64,000 nt of DNA, taken from assembly GCA_014529385.2 (NCBI GenBank), contig CM043946.1:33064558-33128557 (forward strand). Direction: 5' to 3'. Below are positions 11,386-23,065 of the stretch, piece after piece. Below the pieces are notes generated by a model that ran no database searches, was not told the origin of the DNA, and saw nothing but the letters and a program-made list of their open reading frames with translations. The DNA is from Adiantum capillus-veneris. Its lineage: Eukaryota; Streptophyta; Polypodiopsida; Polypodiales; Pteridaceae. The position numbers were made by a program, and so were the translations under genes. How positions within the stretch are numbered: the stretch's first letter is position 1; each line of letters begins with the position of its first letter.

Positions 11386-12572
11386 TCATATAATGGGAGC
11401 ACTTATCAAGGCCTTTTTTAATAACTCATAGGCATGGTCACACTCTGCGGTCCAGTGAAACTCAATAAGAAGCTTGTACAATAGGCGGGCTATCTTGACA
11501 AAGTTTAAAATAAATCGATTATAATAACCAACATGGCCCATGAACCTTTGAGCTCCTTTATAGTTTGTAGGTGGTGTCAAATTAGCAATGGCTTTAATTT
11601 TCCTCTCATCTGTGGAAATCCCATTCTTGGACACTATATGCCCTAAAAGGACTCCATGTTTAATGATACAATCTGCACTTTTCAAACACTTCTCGTAAAC
11701 ATGATAGATGTTCTTTCCAAGAGGAATAAACACAAGGCCATCTAAGAAAGCTTCACAAAACTCCCTCAATCATTCTCTAAAAGCAATATTTATTAATCTT
11801 TGGAAGGTAGCAGGGGCATTGGTTAAGCCAAAAGCCATAACACAATATGCGAACACTCCAAATTTGGTTATAAAAGCAATTTTAGCTTGGTCCTCTAGTG
11901 CTATTGTGATTTGATTGTAGCCAAAGTACCCATCTAAAAAGCTATAAGCTTCCTTCCCTGCAACTCTTTCAAGCACGTGTTTTGAATATGGAAAGGGGTA
12001 ATGGTCTCTCCTAGTGGCTGCATTGACCTTCTTGAGATCCACGCACACTCTGAGTTTCCCTTTTTTTTTGACACAATAACTGTTGGAGACACCCATTCTA
12101 AGTGCTCAATAGGGTATATGAATCTGCATTCGACAACCTTTTCAATCTCTTATTGAACAATCTTTTCATACTTAGGATTCATTGGGTAGGGTTGTTGTTG
12201 GACTGGTTTTGCCGTACTATTCATGGGAATTGTATGTTGCACAACGAAAGGTGGAACACCTTTCATATCATGATATGTCCAAGAAAATATATCCTTGAAT
12301 TCTTTGAGAAGCTCCTTAAGTACATATTCCTCAGTCTCTGTCAGACCTTGGCCAATGAAAACAGGTCTAGACTCTTCTCCTGGGTCTGCTAACTCTATTT
12401 CCCTAACTATTAGGGGACCATCATAGACTCCATTACTTCCATCAATAGGTGTTCTTTGGGCCTTTGTATACACAACTTTATGTTCCTCCGTGGTGTAGGA
12501 TTTGAAATGCTCAGGTGCAGGATGTAAGTCAATGGGGTCTTCTTGTTCTGCGGACTGTGATTTCTCTTCCAC
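11386..12572 (-). pseudogene. Ty3/gypsy reverse transcriptase (minus-strand element)
   Basis: The RT is recognisable almost throughout: a pre-RT lead with FKDIFSWTYHDMKGVPPFV (12,150-12,572), VCVDLKKVNAATRRDHYPFP, SFLDGYFGYNQITIA and MAFGLTNAPATFQRL (11,770-12,096), then GVLLGHIVSKNGISTDERKI and AQRFMGHVGYYNRFI (11,386-11,769). The catalytic box reads FLDG instead of the FLDD usual in this lineage, so one metal-binding Asp is lost. A TGA separates the two RT halves. Confidence 0.9.
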
Positions 12573-13480
12573 TTCCTTTTGTTGTTGAGCTAGCTCTTGA
12601 TTTTATCATCTCCTCACGGTACGGCTCAACTTTGGCTTCTCTCTGCAGCCTCAAACTTTGCAATGTCAATCGGTTGTGGACTGCACCACATGACACTTTG
12701 AAGGTATTCTCCCCAATTATCTACCAACTTACGATGAGCATCACAGACCCCCATATAATTAATCCATTTTGTAGTAGATTTCTTTTCATTTATCCTAGCA
12801 CACACATTTTCTCGATATCATCACCTCTTATATCTCTTACTCTTCCTGTCTAATTTTTTATTACGACCTTCCTCAAGTGAAGAGTCACTAGAATTGCTCG
12901 TGTCTTCTCCTCTCCCGGATAGATTGTCATCTAGGGTACCATTGGGCCTTGAATGGTTTGTTCCCGCATTTGCACCAAGATTTGACTCAGATTCTTCATC
13001 CTCAGAGTCAATTTCAATTGATGATTTTGACTCCAAATCGTGTCGGTTATAGTCTTTTGAGATGTTACTGGATCCAATGTCAGTCAGACTTCATCTGGTA
13101 GGCCATCAAAAGCTATATACATTGCTCCTATCATATTTAAAGGTACGAGTTGTGGTATTTCATCCCCCTCAGGTGTTACCTAGGTCATGCCCCTATTTCC
13201 CCAAGTGTCTATGGTTGCTACTAGGTTGAACCAATCCACATTGTCATACTTAACCATTCCAGGTAGAACATCCATATAAGGGGAATCTTCCCCAGCATCA
13301 GTGTCCTTTTTACACGTGTAACAATATTGCAATGGGGCTCAGTGAACTATGGTGTCAGATCTATAATCAGTTATAAATATGTTCCCTGGAGGATGTGCCT
13401 GACCAGTTACAAGATCAACTCAAATGGCAGAGTCTTGGAACTACAAGTAGACATGGTTTTTAGACTAGCCATGCACCATT
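12573..13480 (-). pseudogene. Gypsy polyprotein linker between protease and RT
   Basis: This region encodes acidic, Ser-rich low-complexity protein in broken frames (for example IEIDSEDEESESNLGA at 12,960-13,030). No catalytic motif is visible. It corresponds in position to the spacer between protease and RT. Confidence 0.4.
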
Positions 13481-13481
13481 T

Positions 13482-14351
13482 TTACTCCCTCATGAAAGGA
13501 CGTCCTAAGATCATCTCAAATGACATAGTGTGCTTGGAAAAATTCATAACAATGAAGGTATGCCTTATTTTGTGTCCAAAGACCTTGATCTTAAGATCTT
13601 TTAGCATCCCAATAGGTTTAACAATAGCCCCATTGGCCATATTTACTACTATGTTTGTAGTCCCAAGGTGAGCCTCGCTTGTAAATGACACGGGGTGAGA
13701 GACGAGGGATCGACGGCAGGGGTGCTTTACCGGGAAGGTGAGTGATTTGGGCCATCCGATCTCCCCACAGCAAGGGACGGCAGGTTTTTGTATGTGCAGA
13801 GGCACATTTTGTGCATCAACGTGCAGCAATGCAAGTGGTTAGAGCTCATGACTGTAGAGGGGGAGGTTGTGGGTTCAAAGGGCCACCGCGACGAAGGGTG
13901 CCTAAATGTTTTATCTCCATTGGGGAAGATCAACGGCTGATCCATCTTCAGCCGTCGATCCCTCTACTTTTTCCGTGTTATTTATCGACGAGGCAAGGTG
14001 AGGTATTCCCATAGATTCCCAACCAATTATTAGTTACAATGTTGACCCAGCACCACCATCAAGGATACCCTTCACAGTTAGTCCCTTGGTAGTGATTGGT
14101 ATGGTCACATTGAATTCATCGCCTTCAAAGTATTGTCCCGACTTGTTAACAGGTATTTCAACGACAGAGTTCTCATCTAGGTTGTCTTGTGAATCTAAGT
14201 GTTCCTCCTCTATTGGCACCTCCCTAGCTCCATCCATCTGTGCAAATTGTGATACATTGAGGAAAGCTCGAAGAGCTAAGAATAGCTCGGGGTCTCCATA
14301 TAGTTTGAACATGATGGTGGTTCTAACTTTTGAAGCCATGAAATCCATCAA
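13482..14351 (-). pseudogene. Gypsy aspartic protease, split by a MITE
   Basis: The first half (14,034-14,351) ends in GLTVKGILDGGAGSTL, the active-site Asp region (this lineage uses DGGAG). The second half (13,482-13,663) contains NMANGAIVKPIGMLKDLKIK and MSFEMILGRPFMRE, the usual flap-to-C-terminal blocks. The two halves are separated by the MITE at 13,673-13,993 plus its 9-bp duplication. Removing the insert brings together two parts that are normally adjacent in this family. Confidence 0.8.
13673..13993. mobile_element. MITE (Mutator-type, 9-bp TSD, ~45-bp TIR) with tRNA-like core
   Basis: A 321-bp insert flanked by exact 9-bp direct repeats CAAGGTGAG (13,664-13,672 and 13,994-14,002). 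Its ends are imperfect inverted repeats of about 45 bp that start CCTCG, share (G/A)TAAAT(G/A)ACACGG and end GGGATCGACGGC. A 9-bp duplication is the hallmark of Mutator-like elements. Inside, 13,836-13,890 looks like a tRNA: GTGGTTAGAGC, GACTGTAGA (Tyr-like anticodon arm) and a B-box-like GTGGGTTCAAA, as in tRNA-derived SINE heads. A second small inverted repeat lies at about 13,930-13,962. Confidence 0.85.
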
Positions 14352-14362
14352 TTCGGAAATAT

Positions 14363-15624
14363 TTAATGGAACTTTTTGGGCTTCAATCCCTTGACATGGG
14401 AGGTTGGGATCTCCATTTCTTTGATAGGGTCAGGTAATCCCTTTGTAAACATTCTTTTTAACAAGAAGGGACTACATCCACTTTCCCATGACTTAAAGTA
14501 ACTTTCTTCTTGGATGACACTAGGTATGGCTAGTGGTCTATGGACTTTGTGAGAATGATGTTGAGTAGGGAACATTGTGTTTTTAATTTGGATTTGCCTA
14601 GGTGCTGGCTCTAGATCCCTTTGGGTCTCTTCTACCAAATTCATTAATTGCTTGACTCACTCGATCTCCTCTATAGGGTTTGGGTAAGTTCCTATCTTCT
14701 TCTTGGGTTCCTTGGGTCCTGGCCATTATAGCTCATGATGATCTTCCTTGTTTGTTTCTTTTCTAGTGGTTGTTTTAGTCTCTATGGTCTCACCTGAATT
14801 AGAATACTCTTCAGCATCAATCATATATACGGGGTCATGACTAGTGCCTATGTTGGTCTTTGTACTAGGGTCTGACTTCGCTGCTTTTTGTGATCTCTTC
14901 CTTCGTGTTCTCTTCTTCTTCTGAGATTGGACAATTGATGATGTGTCTCTTCTTCAAGAATATATTTTGTTTTTGGAGCATCGATCGTGTGAGTACATTT
15001 ATGGTACCACAGGTGTACTTTGTGATGGATCCTCAATGACCTCAATCAATTTCAATAGCGTGATATTTGGTGCATTTGGATTATTACGACATTGGGCAAT
15101 CAAATGATCTATGCCACATTGATTACACATGAGTATCGGCATTGTAGATGTGCTTGCTTGATTGTTTGCATTAGTGTGGCATTCTTTTGTAGCCTAATAG
15201 GACACTCGGCTACACGATGTGGACCCCCACACTCGTAGCATTGAAGAGGTGGCCTTTTGGCAGTGGAATTGATGTTTTGGTCTCTTGCAGCAAGAGCATC
15301 TACTTAATAGATAGGTTTGACTTGTCCCCAATAGTCCTCCATGTAATATTGTGGAATTTCTTCAAGTGCATCAATCCCATAGGCAATATTAGGGTCTATA
15401 TCTTCCTCACAGCCTTCCAAACAAGCAATAGATGGTTCAAAGTCCACTTGATTCACAGAAGTGATTCTCAAATGTGGGGGTTTAGATCCTAGCATTGGAG
15501 GTGGTAAGAGTGTTGTTTGAACAACATTTTGGGCCCTAGGGACCATGTGTTGTGATTTTAGTTCAAGAGGTGGGGTCGGCATCAATGCATGCACTCCAGG
15601 TGTGTCCTTCCATTCTAAGGTTGG
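14363..15624 (-). pseudogene. Gypsy gag-protease spacer with zinc-knuckle remnants
   Basis: Broken frames encode basic and low-complexity protein. Around 15,060-15,250 two knuckle-like stretches occur (CYECGGPHRVAEC and CNQCGIDHLIAQC). A proline-rich stretch lies at 15,480-15,594. These suggest additional nucleocapsid motifs between gag and protease, but the frames are too damaged to define a protein. Confidence 0.5.
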
Positions 15625-16492
15625 TCAATTGGCCAGCATGTGTTTAAATACTATGCAATCCTTGGCTTGATGACCATACCTCCCACATGCATTGAAATTC
15701 CCATTTAATTTTACTCTAAACATAGGGCATTCACTGGTACTATGTGGACCATAGCAGATTGAACACCATTGTTGCTCTCTTCTTGGATACATATGATTGT
15801 TTTGTGGAGCACGATTGTCTCTAAGACTTTCTTGAATGGCCTTGGTGAGATCTACTAAAGTCATCTCATATATCTTTGGCTCTTTAGCAATAGGCTCTAG
15901 GGTCATTGGCTCATGCCCCGATGCTTGCGAGCTAGTAGATTTAGGCTCAACAGACACTCTCTCCTTAAATCATTAAATTATCCTCCAATTGGATCGCATT
16001 TGTGGTGACTGCTTTCCAAGCGGTGATACCTCTAATGCCTAGGCCATTGTAGATATCCTCATGTCATAGTCCCCTAATGAATCTATCGAGAAATGTTATT
16101 ATTGAAGTGCTCATTTGGATTACAACGATAATTCAAATGCTTCAAGTGACTAATAAAGTCCCTCACTGACTCTCCTTCCTCTGTTGGGCTTTCTGGAGCT
16201 GAGATGCTATACCCCAAAGCACTCCCTCTTGTATGTACTTCTTCAGGAACAATCTCCTAAGAGTAGGGTAAATCGTTTTCTCTTCCACCCTTAGGGTTCT
16301 ATACAAATCCCCAGCCTTCCCACTCAAGGTCAGGCTTAAAGCATTACTCTTATGCAGGTCATTGCGTTCTCCCAGGGAATCACATATTTTTTCAAATACT
16401 TCAATATGCTTCATTAGGAAATTTCGGAGGTCATTTGGAGGGCCTTCTAAGAAAATGTATTTTTTGCACTCTCTCTTTAGAAAAAATGGCAA
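15625..16492 (-). pseudogene. Gypsy gag, capsid C-terminal part and nucleocapsid
   Basis: A retrotrans_gag-like segment (16,163-16,492) has DLRNFLMKHIEVFEKICDSL, NALSLTLSGKAGDLYRTLR and LRRLFLKKYIQEGVLWGIAS. Nucleocapsid at 15,625-15,760 has CSICYGPHSTSEC and a second knuckle that has lost its first Cys (NACGRYGHQAKDC). The N-terminal part of the same gag lies at 27,666-29,275 on the same strand, beyond an ~11-kb insertion. Together they behave as one interrupted gene, though I cannot align the junction exactly. Confidence 0.75.
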
Positions 16493-16611
16493 ATAAAAGA
16501 GCTGGGTCTTTCATAGTAAAAGTTCAAAAAGTGTACTTTAAGTAGATTCCTTACTCTTCTGAACATTCGTTCGTAGTGATTGAGGGATAATCCTCTTTTC
16601 AGTTGCATTGA

Positions 16612-19461
16612 ATGAACCTCGTCAATATGGAGGGAATGAGGCTAACATGGAGGGACAAAGGCGTAGTCGCTATTCACTTTCCATTAAACCTGCACATTTG
16701 GCTAATGGCGCACTCCTCAAATGGCACAAATGTTACCCAGAAACGAGCCAAATATCACCTTCACATTGATTTGGACAATGAGTACCAACCATTGATTAAG
16801 CGCAGTAAAACAAACACACATATACCTCCCGCTTCCATAGACACGCTCAGAGCTCAGGGAGCTAAACACATAGATATCTGGACGAGAGGCTCTCTCTACG
16901 CTAAGAATCCAATGACTAATGCGTCTCCACCATTTGTCAATCCTACAAGCTTATTGACCTTTGCTGGTGATGGAGAAAAGGGCCTTCTGGGTTATTGTAA
17001 ATCTCTTACAAGAGAAGCTGAAACTTACAAGAGCATTCTCCAAGCTCAACAATGTGAGATTGTTCGCCTTTCACATTTACATTCTACAGATCAGGTTACC
17101 ATTTTGCAACATAAAACAGAGGTACAAGAACTAAAAGGAAAGGTGCGAAGTTGTCAAATGAAGGACACCATCTTGGGTGGTCGTATCCGAAAGAAGAAAT
17201 TGCGCAATCTTGAAACATTGCAGGTTGCATCAGGAGGTCTCAAGAAAAGAATCCGAGCATTAAGGTGATGCTTCTTGGTTGGCTACATTGTCTTAGTTAA
17301 GTAATCTTTTTGTTTTTTCTTGTTATGCATTGTTTTCATGTGCCTAAATAGTGTTAGTGAAGCAAATTTTCTGTTATTTACTTATGCATTGTCTTCATGT
17401 AGAGATTCAATCTATCCTGACAAGGAAAACATTGACCCCAAAGCCAATATAGGAAAGAGATTGAAGCCACTTATAAGTAGAAGCCTGGCAGCAGATATAG
17501 TACATGACAAGAAGTTTAAGGTCCTACAACGAAATGTAGTGGACCGCTTTATTTCAGAGAACTCAGTGCCTGCAAAAGAGATACAAGGCACACTTGATTC
17601 ACTTGGTGTAAGCAAAAGAGGATATTCGGCTATCCAAAAGTCTGTCTCATCCATCTTTGTTAGGAAGGGTATAAAATCCAAACTTCTACCATCAACCTCA
17701 AGTGTTTGGAAAGAGAGGCTTCAGCTTAACGAGGCACAGGGAGACTATCTTGGACATCCCTTTCATATTAAAGCAACTTACAGTGGCCATGGAGCAAACA
17801 TGGCATATGATGAGTTCAACAATATTTTTATGGACCTGCGGATATTACAGAAGAGAATGGTGGAGTTTTACAACATCACATTTGAAGAGTCACGTGGGGT
17901 ATTACATTTTGTGTTAAAACTGGATGAGTGTGAGCTTCTTAAAGAGAAAAAGCTAGAGCGTGTTACTATTACTTTAATGAATAGAGCCCTCTCAAAGTGT
18001 CCCAGTGATGATCCTTTATATTTTAGTGTTCAATCAGAATCTAACATATGGTGGCTTGGTGCGTTTGAGGTAAGCGAGATTCTCAGGTAAGCTCAAATGT
18101 TCACATCTACTTAAGTCTCATTTATTTTGTGTTGCAAGTAAAGAAAGAAGATCATGAGATTCTATATTGGGTGTTCCATCGAACTAATATTCCGGAGGTG
18201 ATTGATCGACAGACTAACCAGGGAGAGGTACTACGTCTAGATGGAAGGGGAGACTTTCAAGTTCAGTGGCATCTTGCAGGTGACCTCAAAACATTAAAGT
18301 GCATGTATAATTGTGGAATGGGTGCAATGGCAAAGTCACCGTGTTTGTTCTGCATGGAGCCTGCAAAGGTCATGGACCCAAAGTGGTGGAGAAAAGCTCC
18401 AACACGTCACATTGAGGATCCTGCTTTTCGACCGGTTTTGAAAATACCACTTGTGAATGTCCACATTTGTACAATGCATGCCCTTTGTAGAATTGTGGAG
18501 AAATTGGTCTACTTATACATCGGGTTTGCTTGGAAGATTAAGAACTCCGCAGAACGACAAGTAGCCCTGCAGTGCTTAGAAATGGTACTGTCGAATATGG
18601 GGCTTCATGGTGGCAATGTGAAAATCCAGCGGGATGAAAAGAGATCAACTGCTGAGAAGGATGTCCCATGCAAACCATCCATCGGTGGGGTGAAGGCACG
18701 GAGGTTTTTATCTAAGCCCCAAGGTACAAGATATCCAAAGCTAACAAAACATGGAAAAATATATAACACATCTTATGTTAGCAAGGTAGAGTATCAGAGC
18801 TGGAAAAAGCTACATATTGCAGTCAAAGACCACGAACCAACTACTCGTAACGCGAAGGCTGAGGTTTGGCGATCAATAGACATCCTATTTTTGATGTGCG
18901 ACAAAGATGACTGGTCACAAGGTGATATGAACAAGTTCAAGGAAAATCTCAACCTTCTGAAAAAATCATTCAAGACAGCATGGAGAGACACCCAGATTAC
19001 TCACTACATGGTATTATCATGTATTTCTTTCTCTCTTATGTGCAAATATGTGACTGTAAAACATTCTAACTAATCTGTTTTCATATCCAGCACATCATCT
19101 TCAATCATTTACCATATTTTATACAAAAGTATGGAACCCGGCAATATGGAATACCCAAGGGATGGTAAAGTCTCATTACATGGCGAGAAATGCTTATTTC
19201 AGGCACACACGACATGGTGGCTCTAAAATCAAGGCTAACAGTTTGAGAGAACTATTTGAATGGTTCTATTGTAGAATCATTCATCGAATGCAGGCAAAAG
19301 AAGTCTTGGAAAATTCAGCAACAGCACAAGCCATCAGACATTTACAACAACAAAAAGTTAAAAGATCAATGGCATACAACAACTCCGGAGCTCGTGAAAG
19401 TCAACGAAGGTGGAGAGACACAATGGTGTATGTGAATCACAAGTGGAGAAAGATACTCTAA
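16612..19461 (+). pseudogene. DDE-type transposase with zinc-binding CxxC, four exons, slightly broken
   Basis: Exon 1 (ATG 16,612 to about 17,266) encodes a variable N-terminus with a coiled-coil-like helix. Exon 2 (about 17,402-18,088), exon 3 (about 18,137-19,010) and exon 4 (about 19,091-19,461) are separated by introns with GT and mostly AG borders. Candidate catalytic residues are the Asp in FVLKLDECELL (about 17,915-17,945) and the Asp in WHLAGDLKTLKCMY (about 18,270), followed by CLFCMEP. Near the end come THYM, HIIFNHLPYFIQKYG and RHTRHGGSKIK, the region that normally carries the Glu. There a 1-nt frameshift near 19,160 and a Val replace the expected GMEKSH-like Glu. The layout (Asp, Asp in DLK, C-x2-C, terminal G-Glu) recalls RAG1/Transib-like and several unnamed eukaryotic transposase families. 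I cannot place it. Confidence 0.65.
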
Positions 19462-19524
19462 GTGGATGACATTGTACAAAATTTATGTAATACATGAACT
19501 TATACAATTGCTACTTGAAGTGTA

Positions 19525-19979
19525 TCAATATTTTGAAGGTTCAATTTTCTTTTTTGGCACGTCACCCTTGTAACGAATCATGAGATGTTTGCCATACTCT
19601 AAAAATTCATCTGGGTTTTGTCTACCAAGAGCTAGTGCCATTGCTGTGTAGATGTAGTAATACGCTGCCCGACCACCTGTATAGCCCGGGCAGTAACCAA
19701 AAAAATCTCTAGCAAACACTTTGTCCACAAGAATGACTTTATCTGCACTTTTGGGCAGCACCGGTCCACCCAAGAAGCGTGATAGTGTCTTGAATGTGTA
19801 AGTTGCTATTGAACCCTCTTGTGACATGGAATTGTGAAAAACTACTATCGGGGACTCGCAAAGCTTTGAAAGGTACTGCGCTAGGGCCGCATCCCTTCCT
19901 CGATACTCTCGAGTCCGGCGCCGAAGGAAGTCATCCTTGTCAGCAATCTAAGACTGCACATACCATGTCAGAAGTGACA

Positions 19980-20058
<79 letters not shown>

Positions 20059-21390
20059 ACCATGAAGCTCTCATCCTGAAGAAAGAGGTTTTCTTGCCAC
20101 AGGTCTACAGATGTAGTTGACCCTTGACCTGAATGGTTAAACCAATCCTCCACTTCTTTGTTACTTGTTGATGGTCTTAGGCTTTGTCTTATTGCTTGGA
20201 AGGTGGCTTCATCAGGTAGTGTCTCCTTGTATTTTTCAGCTTTCTCAAAGCATCTTCGAAGGCATTCCATTGGATTGCTGGATGTTTCCATTGCCTCATC
20301 ATCACTACTATCTCTGAAACAAATCCACTCCTCTCCTCTTGGACTCTGGAAATAATAGCCAGGGAGAAATCCTCCCTTAAATAAAAGACACTTTGCACAT
20401 CATGTAAGAAGATATAGGTCCTGTCTCCAATCTTGAAGTCAGGCACAGCAGGCAACATCATCTGAGCATGCTTCTCAATGAAGTTACTGACATCCAATGG
20501 AAGTTTGATTTCTGTGGTTTTCACAGAGAGCATCTTACTTCTTTGTACTTCAATTGCCTCAACCTCAAGGTCGACTGTGTCTTCAACCTCCTCGACTTCT
20601 TGTATATGAGTTGTCTCCTCGCATTCTTCATCCGGTGCTGCATCCTGCTCCTCTAACACCTCATCAGGATTCTGCATAAGGAATCCAAACAGGCTGTTCA
20701 GGTAAATCATAAAGCCAAAGGCTTCCTGAATGAGTTTGCATTCTTTTTGATGCAAAGGGCAGGCTGAATGTCGGCAAGAAGGTGGTAATTCCCTATACTT
20801 CTTCAGTCCCTGTCCCTTTCCACCATAGTCATTTAAATGCACAAGAGTCATAGTAGGCAGAACAACCCTCCCTACCTGCACCATCACTTCAAACTTATCT
20901 CTGTAGGACTGCAAGAAATTACTGTGCTGAGCTAACAGGTCTTCAATGTCAAACTTTGGATTAAACATAGAATGAACTAGATCAAACTTGTCCCCAGCAC
21001 CACAAGATGCTGCAAAATCAAACAGCCTCTCATCAATTGCAGTTGGGTCTTCCAGAGAAGACACATCCTCTTTGTCTTTACATTTAGTTGCACAGGGACT
21101 ACTTTCTAGCACATCTGCATCATCTGAGAAGTCTATATTCCTCTTTCTTGTATTTTTCTTTAGAAGTACTGTACAGGGCACCACAGCCTTGTAGGGTGAG
21201 GGATCCTCTTACCCTGGTGACCTCTCTGATTGATATTCACCAATTGACTTTTCTTCAGATATGTCCTGACAAAAGTCAACAGTTCTTTTGGCAGATACAT
21301 TAAGCAACTGAGCCTGCAAGGGTTGAAATCCTGGCACAAGCTCTGGATCTTGTTTCAGCCTCTTCTGCCTACTGGACCTTAATCCTATTC
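19525..21390 (-). CDS. Gene U: unknown protein of the four-gene element, multi-exon
   Basis: I do not recognise this protein. Coding runs on the minus strand from about 21,380 (SRQKRLKQDPELVPGFQPLQ) through a main exon (20,189-21,184) and a short exon to 20,062, then an intron of about 110 bp holding the (GA)n tract at 19,983-20,055 (donor GTAACT, acceptor CTTAG), and a last exon to the stop at 19,525. Visible features are a Cys/His cluster (SCRHSACPLHQKEC), an acidic Glu-rich stretch (about 20,560-20,660), and a C-terminal module with GYTGGRAAYYYIYTAMALAL. A TAA interrupts the reading at about 21,208, next to a good splice donor. The 3' end faces the transposase gene 63 bp away. It is probably a partner of transposition or chromatin access; that is inference only. 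Confidence 0.45.
19983..20055. repeat. (GA)n microsatellite inside an intron of gene U
   Basis: An uninterrupted GA tract of about 73 bp. On the coding strand of gene U it is a CT tract just downstream of a GT donor, so it forms the pyrimidine-rich part of a short intron. Confidence 0.95.
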
Positions 21391-21405
21391 ATCAGGAAAC
21401 ATGAC

Positions 21406-23026
<1,621 letters not shown>

Positions 23027-23065
23027 TGTGCATTGACCAGTGTATGTCTGAGTGTTAATTTATGC

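Noticed and set aside
13836-13890. A functional tRNA gene
   Set aside because: A-box and B-box-like parts are present, but the acceptor stem does not pair and the segment lies inside a MITE. I treat it as tRNA-derived sequence.
13742-14014. Small plus-strand gene
   Set aside because: The frame spans the MITE and its target duplication, so it is a chance frame.
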